This document shows positions 22,872 through 31,927 of a DNA stretch of 32,375 bases, in pieces. The position numbers and the translations under genes were made by a program. Every line of letters starts with the position of its first letter. Position 1 is the first letter of the stretch. Origin of the DNA: Vitreoscilla sp. (GTDB lineage: Bacteria > Pseudomonadota > Gammaproteobacteria > Burkholderiales > Neisseriaceae); the NCBI GenBank assembly GCA_030150505.1, contig JASLFS010000062.1:1-32375 (forward strand). Reading direction: 5' to 3'. The notes beneath the pieces are model-generated. The model saw nothing but the letters and a program-made list of their open reading frames with translations. It was not told where the DNA came from and did no database searches.

Positions 22872-24272
22872 CTATGATTTTTTGCATAATTCAACCACAG
22901 CTGCCGGTACTTTACTAATGCTGCCTGCACCCATTGTTAATAACACATCATTGTCTTCTAATACTTGCAACAATGTCTCGGGAAGCTGTTCTACACTTTC
23001 AACATACATTGGCTCAATCTGCCCAAAAACACGAACAGCCCTTGCTAATGCCCGACTATCCGCAGCAACAATTGGTTGTTCCCCTGCAGCATAAACTTCA
23101 GTTAGCAACAATGCATCCACACCATTTAATACGCCAACAAAATCCTCAAATAAATCTCTTGTTCTCGTGTAACGATGCGGCTGAAAAGCCAATACCAAAC
23201 GTTTATCAGGGAAAGCTCCGCGAGTTGCCTCTAGCGTTGCCGCCATCTCAACAGGATGATGACCATAATCATCAACCACCGTTACCTTGCCACCATTTGG
23301 TAAGGTAACATCGCCATACATTTGGAAACGACGACCAACGCCCTGAAACTCAAATAAACCTTTTTGAATTGCCTCAACGCTTGCACCACACTCCAAAGCA
23401 ACACCGATTGTTGCCAATGCATTTAGAACATTATGTTGTCCTGGGATATTTAATACAACTTCAAAAGGTTCAATCTCACGATATTTTACATGCACCATAA
23501 AGCGCATTTTTTCACCCATTGCTTCTAAATCTGTTGCATAGATATCAGCATCATCCTTTAAACCATATGTAGCAAATGGCTTATTAATATGAGGGACAAT
23601 ATCTCTTACATGCTCACTATCAATGCATAAAAATGCTTTACCATAAAAAGGCATTCGATGCACAAAGTCGATAAATGCTTGATGCAACTTTTCCACACTG
23701 TGATCATATGTATCCATATGATCAGTATCAATATTGGTAATAACCGTAAACAATGGAGATAAGTATAAAAATGAAGCATCAGATTCATCTGCTTCAGCAA
23801 CAATATATTCTCCGTAACCTAACTTAGCATTAGCACCAGCTGCGGTTAAGCGGCCACCAATAACAAAAGTCGGATCAAAATCAGCTGCGGCTAAAACAGA
23901 TGCTGTTAAACTCGTTGTCGTGGTTTTCCCATGCGTACCACCAATGGCAATACCTTGTCTAAAACGCATTAATTCAGCCAACATTAACGCTCGAGGAATA
24001 ACAGGAATCTTGTTTTCAACGGCTGTTATTACTTCTGGATTGTCAGCCTGAACAGCTGTTGATGTCACAACAACATCAGCCCCAGCAACATGCTCTTTAG
24101 CATGTCCTAAATAGACTTTCACACCTAAATTGCTTAAATGCTCGGTACTCGTACTAAGCGCCTGGTCTGAACCAGTCACTTTATAACCTAGATTATGCAG
24201 CACCTCAGCAATACCACACATACCTGAGCCACCAATTCCTACAAAATGAATTTGTTTTACTCGACTTTTCAT
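22872..24272 (-). CDS. murC: UDP-N-acetylmuramate--L-alanine ligase
   Basis: Adds L-alanine to UDP-MurNAc, the first amino acid of the stem peptide. The 466-aa chain has the N-terminal Rossmann motif IHFVGIGGSGMCGIAEVL, the P-loop GGTHGKTTTTSL, EADESDASFLYL, the Mur-ligase His motif NIDTDHMDTYDHS and the third-domain DDYGHHPVEM and AFQPHRYTRTRDL. AGGA precedes the ATG by seven bases. It lies 17 bases after murG and 13 bases before ddl. Confidence 0.98.
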   Translation of the reverse strand: MKSRVKQIHFVGIGGSGMCGIAEVLHNLGYKVTGSDQALSTSTEHLSNLGVKVYLGHAKEHVAGADVVVTSTAVQADNPEVITAVENKIPVIPRALMLAELMRFRQGIAIGGTHGKTTTTSLTASVLAAADFDPTFVIGGRLTAAGANAKLGYGEYIVAEADESDASFLYLSPLFTVITNIDTDHMDTYDHSVEKLHQAFIDFVHRMPFYGKAFLCIDSEHVRDIVPHINKPFATYGLKDDADIYATDLEAMGEKMRFMVHVKYREIEPFEVVLNIPGQHNVLNALATIGVALECGASVEAIQKGLFEFQGVGRRFQMYGDVTLPNGGKVTVVDDYGHHPVEMAATLEATRGAFPDKRLVLAFQPHRYTRTRDLFEDFVGVLNGVDALLLTEVYAAGEQPIVAADSRALARAVRVFGQIEPMYVESVEQLPETLLQVLEDNDVLLTMGAGSISKVPAAVVELCKKS

Positions 24273-24289
24273 ATCTATTCCTGCTGTAA

Positions 24290-25369
24290 CTAATGTGTTA
24301 CAAAAACTTTCTCTGCTGCATCTGCTACTTCTTTGGCTGAATCAGGTAAAGCCAAAGCACGGGCATTTTTAGCCCATTGCAAACATTTTTCTCTATTAAT
24401 ATCCACAATAAAATCTGCTAATACTTGTGGGCTTAATTTCTCTTGAGCAAAACAAATTGCTGCGTGTCCATTGACCAAATACTGCGCATTTAATGTCTGA
24501 TGATCATCAACCGCCCAAGGATAAGGCACCAATACACCACCTAAACCAGCCGCGGCCAACTCAGATACCGTTAAAGCGCCTGCTCGGCAGATGATAAAAT
24601 CCGCGTCAGTATAAGCAGAAACCATATCATCAACAAATTCGATACAATTTGCTTCAACGCCAACTGCCTGGTAATTACTCTTTAATTCAGCTAATTTTCC
24701 ACGGCCTGATTGATGCGTTACCATCGGCCGCTTCTCTTCAGGTATTAATGATAATGCATGAGGCAACATATCATTAAAAATTTTAGCGCCCAAACTACCA
24801 CCTACCACCAAAAGCTTCAAAGCACCTGAATGCGAAGCAAATCTATCTTCTGGCTTAGGCATTTCAACAATATCACTGCGTACAGGATTACCAACTAAAC
24901 CCTCTGCTGCTGGCAATGCATCAGGAAATGCATATAAAACTCTATTGGAAAATTTAGCCAATACACGATTCGATAACCCAGCAATGGCATTTTGCTCATG
25001 AATAATAAGAGGAATGCCTAACATTTTGGCCGCAACACCACCTGGAAACGTAACAAAGCCCCCAAAACCAATCACAGCATCTATTCTGTGTTTTTTAATA
25101 ATATTTTTGGCATGTCTGATTGCCTTAAATAAAGTAATTGGCAAACCCAATTTTCTCTTTAAGCCATTTCCACGTACGCCTTTAATAGCCAGTAGCTCCA
25201 ATGGAATAATATCCTGCGGTACAATTCTTGTTTCCATTGCACCTTCAGAGCCAAGCCAAATAACTTTATGGCCTCTTTGTCTTAATTCTTGCGCCACAGC
25301 CAATGCAGGAAAAATATGCCCCCCTGTACCACCAGCCATAATCAAATACGTTTTACTGCTCATCGTCAT
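24290..25369 (-). CDS. murG: Lipid II synthase MurG (GlcNAc transferase)
   Basis: A 359-aa peripheral inner-membrane glycosyltransferase (GT28) that adds GlcNAc to lipid I, giving lipid II. The N-terminal glycine-rich loop MAGGTGGHIFPALAVA, the second G-loop VVGGSLGAKIFND, the HQSGRGK segment and the donor-binding FICRAGALTVSELAAAG are intact. The ATG at 25369 overlaps the ftsW stop by four bases; an ATG two codons later is an alternative. Confidence 0.97.
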   Translation of the reverse strand: MTMSSKTYLIMAGGTGGHIFPALAVAQELRQRGHKVIWLGSEGAMETRIVPQDIIPLELLAIKGVRGNGLKRKLGLPITLFKAIRHAKNIIKKHRIDAVIGFGGFVTFPGGVAAKMLGIPLIIHEQNAIAGLSNRVLAKFSNRVLYAFPDALPAAEGLVGNPVRSDIVEMPKPEDRFASHSGALKLLVVGGSLGAKIFNDMLPHALSLIPEEKRPMVTHQSGRGKLAELKSNYQAVGVEANCIEFVDDMVSAYTDADFIICRAGALTVSELAAAGLGGVLVPYPWAVDDHQTLNAQYLVNGHAAICFAQEKLSPQVLADFIVDINREKCLQWAKNARALALPDSAKEVADAAEKVFVTH

Positions 25370-26550
25370 AATATTGGAAATCCTTGCATTTTTTGTCTAT
25401 TTTCGTAATCAATCCGAACAAGGATAGCCATGCAAACCAGCATAATAATAACGGCAGAACCACCATAAGAAATCAATGGCAAAGTCAAACCTTTGGTTGG
25501 CAGAATACCCCAATTAACACCCATATGAAAAAAGCTTTGAATACCAATCCAAAGTCCAATTCCTTGGGCTGCATAGGCAGAGAAATACAATTCTAGTTTT
25601 TTAGCTTGCTGCCCAATTTGCAAAGCACGCAATACAATCCAGAGGTAAACACAAATTAAAATAATGCCACCTAATAGACCAAACTCTTCAGATATGACCG
25701 CAAAAATAAAATCAGTATGTGCTTCTGGTAAATAAAACCGTTTTTCCAAGCTTGCGCCTAAACCCACGCCAATAAATTCGCCTCGAGCAGAAGCCATCAA
25801 AGCATGACTAAGTTGATAACCTTTACCCAATGCATCAGCCCAAGGATCTAAGAAGCCAGTGACACGAGCCATTCTATAAGGTGATACGGCAATAATAAAA
25901 CCGACCAGCCCAATAGCAATACCAGCTGCTGTTAAGAACCAGCTCATTGGTAAGCCACCCAAGAAAAGCATTGAAATGGAAACCGTTAGCACTACAATCA
26001 AAGAACCCGTATCAGGCTCTAAATAAATCAGCCCTGCACCCACGCCAATTGGAATACCAATTAAAATCACTTTTTTAAATTGGGTAACAATATCTTCTCG
26101 ACGAGTCAAAAAACTGGCCAAGTAAAGAATTAAAGCAGCTTTAAAAAATTCTGTTGGCTGAATATTAAAAGGACCAACATGAATCCAACGCCTTGCACCA
26201 TTAATTTCTCGACCTGCAAACAAAACAACTATCAACAAAATGTAACTGAAAATCAATAAATATGGCGCAAATTCATTCAGCCGTTTCATTGGAATAAACC
26301 GTGCTACAAAAAATGCACATATCCCACCAATAGTAACGAAGCCCATTTGGCGCTGCAGAAAAAACCATTGATTATTATTGTCATAACCAGCGTAGGCAAT
26401 AGAAGATGAGTAAACCATGATTAAACTAAAACATGTCACCAAAGCCAGCATCCAAATCAAACTATGGTCATACCGGGTGCCATCTTTTAGAATCTGTCTA
26501 TCCAATAAAGAATTGAGCCATTTATTTAGATGCTTAAACATATAAATCAC
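25366..26550 (-). CDS. ftsW: Septal peptidoglycan polymerase FtsW
   Basis: A SEDS-family membrane glycosyltransferase, 394 aa, about ten membrane helices, which polymerises lipid II at the septum with FtsI. SEDS marks are visible: GARRWIHVGPFNIQPTEFFK, the catalytic-loop region YLEPDTGSLIVVL (acidic residue), PEAHTDFIFAVISEEFGLLG and the C-terminal GLTLPLISYGGSAVI. The start is GTG 26550, overlapping the murD stop as GTGA with AGG six bases upstream; the ATG at 26541 (MFKHLNKW) is also possible. Confidence 0.96.
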   Translation of the reverse strand: MIYMFKHLNKWLNSLLDRQILKDGTRYDHSLIWMLALVTCFSLIMVYSSSIAYAGYDNNNQWFFLQRQMGFVTIGGICAFFVARFIPMKRLNEFAPYLLIFSYILLIVVLFAGREINGARRWIHVGPFNIQPTEFFKAALILYLASFLTRREDIVTQFKKVILIGIPIGVGAGLIYLEPDTGSLIVVLTVSISMLFLGGLPMSWFLTAAGIAIGLVGFIIAVSPYRMARVTGFLDPWADALGKGYQLSHALMASARGEFIGVGLGASLEKRFYLPEAHTDFIFAVISEEFGLLGGIILICVYLWIVLRALQIGQQAKKLELYFSAYAAQGIGLWIGIQSFFHMGVNWGILPTKGLTLPLISYGGSAVIIMLVCMAILVRIDYENRQKMQGFPIL

Positions 26551-27905
26551 TCATTACCTGAAAGTTGGTTAACGCATTTAATAAATACTTGTGCTCTGTG
26601 CTCGTAGCCATTAAACATATCCCAACTTGCACAAGCAGGGCTTAATAAAACAATATCCTCTGACTGGGCAAACTCAAATGATTTATTCACAGCATCGTTC
26701 ATATCTTCAGCAAAAACCATTGGTAAATCCGCGCTTATCAATTGAGACTGGATAATCGAAGCATCTTTACCAATTAAAACGATTGCTCGGCCTTTTTCTT
26801 TTAATACGGGAGCCAAAGGGGAAAAATCTTGACCTTTACCAACACCTCCAAGAATAATCACCACTGGGTGAACTACACCAGCAATTGCGGCACAAGTTGC
26901 ACCGACATTTGTACCTTTTGAGTCATCAATAAAAGTAATACCTTGATATTCACCGACTTTTTCAACTCGATGAGGCAAGCCTTTAAAGCTTTGTAAATGA
27001 GTCAGTAAATCTGGGCGATTTAAACCAATTGCCTCGCACAATGCCAATGCAACCAAAGCATTTGCTGCATTGTGCCAGCCATGAATAAGTAATTGCTCGG
27101 GAGATAATAAATTTTCTTCACCAGCTTTAAGGCTGTTAGCCGATTTATCAACCCAATAATCGGTTTTATCTTGCAAAGAAAACCATTTAACTTCTCGATT
27201 TGGCCTTGCCATCGCTCGGCAAAAGACATCATCAAGATTTAAAACTTGAGTACCTGAACCGTGAAAAACACGATCTTTACTATGAGCGTAATCTAGTAAA
27301 TCATCATAACGATCTAAATGATCTTCTGAAATATTCAAAACAGTTGCTGCATTAGCACTCAAAGTTTCAGTGGTATCTAATTGAAAACTCGATAACTCTA
27401 GAACCCAAACATCGGGCATATTCTGTTTATTTTGCAAATAAGCAGTTAATACTGGCAAACCAATATTGCCAGCAACAACCGTTTGCAAACCCATTTTTTG
27501 GCACAAATGTCCAGCTAAGCTTGTCACAGTTGTTTTGCCATTTGAACCAGTAATGGCAATGACTTTGCTATTCGAATATTTAGCTTGATTGATGACTTGA
27601 GCGAAAATTTCAACATCACCCCAAACTCGACCACCATTCGCCTTGAATTGAGCGATAGCTTCTATATGCGTTGGAATTCCGGGACTAACCGCTAAAATAT
27701 CAAAACCTTGCTCTAAACAACTAACTAGGCTGCCTGAAAGCACAGGGATATCTGAAAACTCAGTTTGTAATGAAGCTTTTTTCTCATCCGATAAATATTC
27801 ATCAAAAGCATAAACATCGACTTTCTCTGCAATAAAAAATCGCAAAAGGGAAAGCCCTGTTTCCCCTAATCCCGCGACCAAAACTTTTTTATTGTGCCAG
27901 TACAT
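26547..27905 (-). CDS. murD: UDP-N-acetylmuramoyl-L-alanine--D-glutamate ligase
   Basis: Adds D-glutamate to UDP-MurNAc-L-Ala in the cytoplasm. At 452 aa it begins MYWHNKKVLVAGLGETGLSL; the frame extends to a TTG at 27926, but the ATG at 27905 has AAGG eight bases upstream and gives the normal N terminus. P-loop ITGSNGKTTVTSL, the VLNISEDHLDRYD motif, HNAANALVA, and the third-domain FIDDSKGTNVGAT and ILGGVGKGQDF are intact. Its stop overlaps the ftsW start. A 14-bp hairpin precedes it. Confidence 0.97.
   Translation of the reverse strand: MYWHNKKVLVAGLGETGLSLLRFFIAEKVDVYAFDEYLSDEKKASLQTEFSDIPVLSGSLVSCLEQGFDILAVSPGIPTHIEAIAQFKANGGRVWGDVEIFAQVINQAKYSNSKVIAITGSNGKTTVTSLAGHLCQKMGLQTVVAGNIGLPVLTAYLQNKQNMPDVWVLELSSFQLDTTETLSANAATVLNISEDHLDRYDDLLDYAHSKDRVFHGSGTQVLNLDDVFCRAMARPNREVKWFSLQDKTDYWVDKSANSLKAGEENLLSPEQLLIHGWHNAANALVALALCEAIGLNRPDLLTHLQSFKGLPHRVEKVGEYQGITFIDDSKGTNVGATCAAIAGVVHPVVIILGGVGKGQDFSPLAPVLKEKGRAIVLIGKDASIIQSQLISADLPMVFAEDMNDAVNKSFEFAQSEDIVLLSPACASWDMFNGYEHRAQVFIKCVNQLSGNE
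27727..27738 (+). repeat. DNA uptake sequence, exact AGGCTGCCTGAA
   Basis: A full 12/12 match to the dialect I recall as AG-simDUS, followed by AG. It lies inside murD, encoding LSGSLV on the other strand. Confidence 0.75.
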
Positions 27906-27931
27906 AACCACTGCCTTTAATTGCAAATTAC

Positions 27932-27966
27932 GGTGCTTCTATTACTATTTTTGTAATAGAAGCACC
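27932..27966. repeat. 14-bp perfect hairpin in the mraY-murD gap
   Basis: GGTGCTTCTATTAC (27932-27945) and GTAATAGAAGCACC (27953-27966) with a 7-base loop. On the minus strand, the direction of transcription, it lies 10 bases after the mraY stop and is not followed by a T-run, so it is not a normal terminator; an RNA stability or processing element is more likely. Confidence 0.7.
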
Positions 27967-27976
27967 TATATAAATA

Positions 27977-29062
27977 TTAACGAATTTTAAGTGATGCTAA
28001 GCCAATTAAAACCAAAATCATGGTAATAATCCAAAAACGCACCACAACTTGAGTCTCTTTCCAGCCTTTTTCTTCAAAGTGATGATGAATTGGCGCCATC
28101 AAGAAAATACGTTTTTTACGAGTTTTATAAGAACCCACTTGTAGCATGACTGAAAGCGCCTCTACTACAAACAAACCACCCATAATAAATAACACAATTT
28201 CTTGACGAACAATCACAGCAATGGCGCCAAGAACCGCACCTAAAGCCAATGCACCCACATCGCCCATAAATACCTGAGCAGGATAAGCGTTAAACCATAA
28301 GAAACCTAAACACGCACCACAAATAGCCGCACAAAAAATAACGACCTCGTTCGCACCTGGAATGTGAGGTAACTGCAAGTAAGTCGCAAATTCAGCATGG
28401 CCGCTAGCATAAGCAAATATTGCTAAACCTGCTGCAACCAAAACCACTGGAAATGCAGCCAAGCCATCCAAACCATCTGTTAGGTTAACAGCATTAGACG
28501 TACCAACAATCACCAAGTAGGTTAAAATCAAAAAGCCAATTGCGCCTAATGGATAAGCGAATTGTTTAAAAAACGGTACAATAAATTCAGTTGATGCTGG
28601 TAATTTTGCGGTATAAAGCAAAAACAATCCAGCAAATAAGGCAATAGCTGACTGCCAAACCATTTTAAAGCGCGCAGAAACACCTTTTGGATCTTTATAA
28701 ACAACTTTTCTCCAGTCATCGTAAAAGCCCAATGCCCCTGTTCCCAACATAACAATGAGTAAAATCCAAATAAATGGATTTGCTAAATTACCCCACAGCA
28801 AAACTGTTACGGTAATAGCCGTTAAAATAAGCGAGCCGCCCATTGTTGGCGTACCAGTTTTTACCAAATGCGTTTGCGGTCCATCTGAACGAACAGCTTG
28901 CCCTACTTTTAATTCAGTTAATTTACGAATGGTCCACGGCCCTAACAGTAAACTAAAGACCAATGATGTCAGTGCCGCCATAACTGCACGGAAAGTTGTG
29001 TACTGAAAAAGATTCCAACTACTGAACCATCGCTCTAATATATCTGCTAACAATAACAGCAT
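27977..29062 (-). CDS. mraY: Phospho-MurNAc-pentapeptide transferase
   Basis: Transfers phospho-MurNAc-pentapeptide to undecaprenyl phosphate, making lipid I. The 361-aa protein has about ten membrane helices and the family's acidic motifs: GFYDDWRKV, NLTDGLDGLAAFPV, AQVFMGDVGALALG and the His-rich APIHHHFEEKGWKE. TPTMGG near residue 72 is also conserved. It starts three bases after murF stops. Confidence 0.98.
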   Translation of the reverse strand: MLLLLADILERWFSSWNLFQYTTFRAVMAALTSLVFSLLLGPWTIRKLTELKVGQAVRSDGPQTHLVKTGTPTMGGSLILTAITVTVLLWGNLANPFIWILLIVMLGTGALGFYDDWRKVVYKDPKGVSARFKMVWQSAIALFAGLFLLYTAKLPASTEFIVPFFKQFAYPLGAIGFLILTYLVIVGTSNAVNLTDGLDGLAAFPVVLVAAGLAIFAYASGHAEFATYLQLPHIPGANEVVIFCAAICGACLGFLWFNAYPAQVFMGDVGALALGAVLGAIAVIVRQEIVLFIMGGLFVVEALSVMLQVGSYKTRKKRIFLMAPIHHHFEEKGWKETQVVVRFWIITMILVLIGLASLKIR

Positions 29063-29065
29063 TTC

Positions 29066-30433
29066 TTACGCCTCATTTTTTTTATTAGTTATGGCTTCAA
29101 CCACCTCTTCCATTTTCATGAATCGAGAACCTTTAACCAAAACCGTTACTTGTGCAGAAAGTTGCGCCTTCAGCGCTGTGATTAACTCTGCTTTATTTAA
29201 AAAATGCTCAGATCCAGCACATGCTTTTGCCGCAAATGAACACAACTCTCCAAGAAAAAATACTTTCTCAATACCAAGATGCTGAGCATAAGCCCCAACT
29301 TCGCCATGCAATGCTGGCGCAGACTCCCCAAGCTCACCCAAATCCCCCATAACAAGAACACGAGGAGCATCAAATTGAGCTAATACATCCAAAGCAGCTT
29401 TCATTGAATCAGGATTGGCATTATAAGTATCATCGATGACTTTCGCACCCAATAAACCCTCTTTTAACTGTAATCGGCCTTTAATATTTGTAAAGTTTGT
29501 TAAAGCGGCCTGAATATGCTCAAAAGAAATACCAGCTTGCAATGCCATCGCACATGCTGCAATTGCATTTTTTACATTATGTAAACCAGCAACAGATAAA
29601 TTGACCTGACAACGACCTTGCGGTGCAATTAACTCAAATTGACTACTTAATGGCTGTAAAATAATATTTTCAACATGATATTGACCTTGATTCAAGCCAA
29701 ACCCAATGCTTTTTTTATTTTTAGCGGCTGCCTGAAACACTTCAATTTCATTGTCTTCAACAGGTAGAAAAGCGAAACCATCTGGCTGAACGCCAGCATA
29801 AATTTCACTTTTAGCACGAGCAATATCACTAACATCATTAAAACCACAACCAATATGCGCTCTCATTGCGTTATTGATCAAAGCAAAATTAGGCTGTGCA
29901 ATTTGTGTTAAGTAGCTTAACTCACCGAAATGATTCATACCCATTTCAATGACAGCAACTTTTGTACTAGGCTTTAAACGCAATAAAGTGAGTGGCAATC
30001 CCAAATGGTTATTAAAATTACCAGCAGTTGCCAATACTGAATCAGCGCCATATGCTTGAGTTAAAATAGCAGCAAGCATCTCTTTTACTGTCGTTTTACC
30101 TGATGAGCCAGTAATACCAAATACTTGTGGGTGCACCGCATCACGCCAAGCCTTAGCTATCTTTGCCAAAGATGCCTCAACATCATCAACCAACAAAACT
30201 CTGGCATCTGAGGTCGAAAAATCTTGCTCTGCTAAAACTAAAATAGCACCTTGAGCTAAAGCCTTATCAATAAACTGATGGCCATCAACATTCTCACCCT
30301 TGAGAGCAACGAATACATCGCCCTGCTGGATCTTGCGGCTATCAATCTGAAAGTTATTTACTGTTTTATTGTTAACTGTTAATGAACTGCCTAATGCATC
30401 AAAAATAAAATGTAAATCCAATGGAGAAATCAT
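29066..30433 (-). CDS. murF: UDP-MurNAc-tripeptide--D-Ala-D-Ala ligase
   Basis: Adds the D-Ala-D-Ala dipeptide made by Ddl to UDP-MurNAc-tripeptide. At 455 aa it has the MurE/MurF-type N-terminal domain (FQIDSRKIQQGDVFVALKG), P-loop GITGSSGKTTVKEML, NFNNHLGLPLTLL, EMGMNHFGELSYL and the C-terminal VIDDTYNANPDSMKAAL, where the KTN/N-A-N-P motif marks MurF. It starts one base after the murE stop. Confidence 0.97.
   Translation of the reverse strand: MISPLDLHFIFDALGSSLTVNNKTVNNFQIDSRKIQQGDVFVALKGENVDGHQFIDKALAQGAILVLAEQDFSTSDARVLLVDDVEASLAKIAKAWRDAVHPQVFGITGSSGKTTVKEMLAAILTQAYGADSVLATAGNFNNHLGLPLTLLRLKPSTKVAVIEMGMNHFGELSYLTQIAQPNFALINNAMRAHIGCGFNDVSDIARAKSEIYAGVQPDGFAFLPVEDNEIEVFQAAAKNKKSIGFGLNQGQYHVENIILQPLSSQFELIAPQGRCQVNLSVAGLHNVKNAIAACAMALQAGISFEHIQAALTNFTNIKGRLQLKEGLLGAKVIDDTYNANPDSMKAALDVLAQFDAPRVLVMGDLGELGESAPALHGEVGAYAQHLGIEKVFFLGELCSFAAKACAGSEHFLNKAELITALKAQLSAQVTVLVKGSRFMKMEEVVEAITNKKNEA
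29725..29736 (+). repeat. DNA uptake sequence, 11/12
   Basis: CGGCTGCCTGAA, differing from AGGCTGCCTGAA only in the first base, inside murF. Confidence 0.6.
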
Positions 30434-30434
30434 A

Positions 30435-31916
30435 TTATTCTTCCCTTATTGCTAAAGCAGCTTTTGCAATTTCAAAATCAGAAAAATGGTGCTTAACACC
30501 CATTACATCTTGGTAAGTTTCATGCCCTTTACCTGCAATTAAAATAATATCGTTATTTTCTGCATGGTTAATTGCATATTCAATCGCGGCTTTCCTATCT
30601 ACTTCAACCTTTTCAGGGCATGTAACAGCAGGTAAAATATCAGCAATAATTTCCTCTGGAACTTCCATACGAGGATTATCACTTGTTACCACCACTTTAT
30701 CTGCATATTCAACAGCGCTCGCTCCCATCATAGGGCGCTTACCTCGGTCACGATTACCACCACAACCAAAAACGCACCACAACTGACTATCTTCTTCCTT
30801 GACTTCCTGCAATGTGCTCAATGCTTTTTCCAAAGCATCAGACGTATGAGCATAGTCAACCACAACCAAAGGCTTTCCTTCAGCTCGAATACAATCCATT
30901 CGTCCAGTTGCTGGCTGAATTTGTGCTAAAACCCCAACCACATCTTTTAAGCAAAAACCTTCTGCACACAAAGTAGCCAAAACTGCTGCCATATTTTGAG
31001 CATTAAAGCGACCCAACAAATGAGTTTTCACAACAGCAATACCCCAAGGCGTTACAAATTCAATATTGGTCTCAGATAAATTAGCAGAAAATTTTTCAAT
31101 GCGAATCATGGCATCTTGATGGAATCCATACGTCAAAACATCTAAACTTGGCTCATCTTGTTGAAGTTTTTTCACCAACGCCAAGCCAAATTCATCATCA
31201 ATATTGATAACTGCATGTTTCAACCCATGCCAATAAAACAAACGGCTTTTAATCTCGCCATAATTTGCCATATCACCATGATAATCCAGGTGATCACGGG
31301 TCAAATTAGTAAAAACAGCACTACTAAATGGCACGCCATTCACACGAGATTGATCTAAACCATGGCTTGAAACTTCCATCGCCACCGCTTTTGCGCCTTG
31401 TTGCTGATAACGACTTAATAAATTTTGAATACTAACGGCATCTAAAGTCGTCTGCGGACTTTCTTCTAAATCATCCCAAAAACCATTTCCAACCGTGCCT
31501 AATACCACGCACCGAGAATCTAACAAATCCAATGCTTGAGCCAACCATTGGCTTATAGATGTTTTACCATTGGTTCCCGTTACGCCGATATTAATCAGGT
31601 GCTGACTAGGAAAATCTAACATTTTCGCAGCAACTACGCCGGCCTGCTCTTTTAAAGAAGGAATACCAATATTTGGAATGTTCCAATTTTCTTGCCATTG
31701 AAACTGACCATCATCTTCCCAAATGATGCCGCTAGCGCCTTGCTTAATTGCCATTTCAATGTATTGTCGCCCATCAGTTACTCCACCTTGATAGGCAATA
31801 AAAATATCGTTAGCTTTAATATTACGGCTATCGATAACGGCATGAGCACCCACAAATGGAGGAGCCGCCAACAGCTTATTATCAATTGGCGGCAAAATAG
31901 TTTTTTTACTATACAT
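30435..31916 (-). CDS. murE: UDP-MurNAc-L-Ala-D-Glu--meso-DAP ligase
   Basis: Adds the third residue of the stem peptide. The 493-aa chain has VIDSRNIKANDIFIAYQG, P-loop GVTGTNGKTSISQWL, the carbamylated-Lys region EVSSHGLDQSRV, NLTRDHLDYHGDM, VVVDYAHTSDAL and CGGNRDRGKRPMMG. The specificity motif DNPRMEVPEEI contains DNPR, which in characterised MurE enzymes selects meso-diaminopimelate rather than lysine. Its start lies 11 bases after the ftsI stop. Confidence 0.97.
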   Translation of the reverse strand: MYSKKTILPPIDNKLLAAPPFVGAHAVIDSRNIKANDIFIAYQGGVTDGRQYIEMAIKQGASGIIWEDDGQFQWQENWNIPNIGIPSLKEQAGVVAAKMLDFPSQHLINIGVTGTNGKTSISQWLAQALDLLDSRCVVLGTVGNGFWDDLEESPQTTLDAVSIQNLLSRYQQQGAKAVAMEVSSHGLDQSRVNGVPFSSAVFTNLTRDHLDYHGDMANYGEIKSRLFYWHGLKHAVINIDDEFGLALVKKLQQDEPSLDVLTYGFHQDAMIRIEKFSANLSETNIEFVTPWGIAVVKTHLLGRFNAQNMAAVLATLCAEGFCLKDVVGVLAQIQPATGRMDCIRAEGKPLVVVDYAHTSDALEKALSTLQEVKEEDSQLWCVFGCGGNRDRGKRPMMGASAVEYADKVVVTSDNPRMEVPEEIIADILPAVTCPEKVEVDRKAAIEYAINHAENNDIILIAGKGHETYQDVMGVKHHFSDFEIAKAALAIREE

Positions 31917-31927
31917 AATCAGATTAC

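Noticed and set aside
22859..22930. 24-residue N-terminal extension of Ddl
   Set aside because: It would overlap murC, does not belong to the family N terminus, and the ATG at 22858 has its own ribosome binding site.
23606..23803. 65-residue same-strand ORF in another frame within murC
   Set aside because: Lies fully within murC in another frame; no ribosome binding site or family match.
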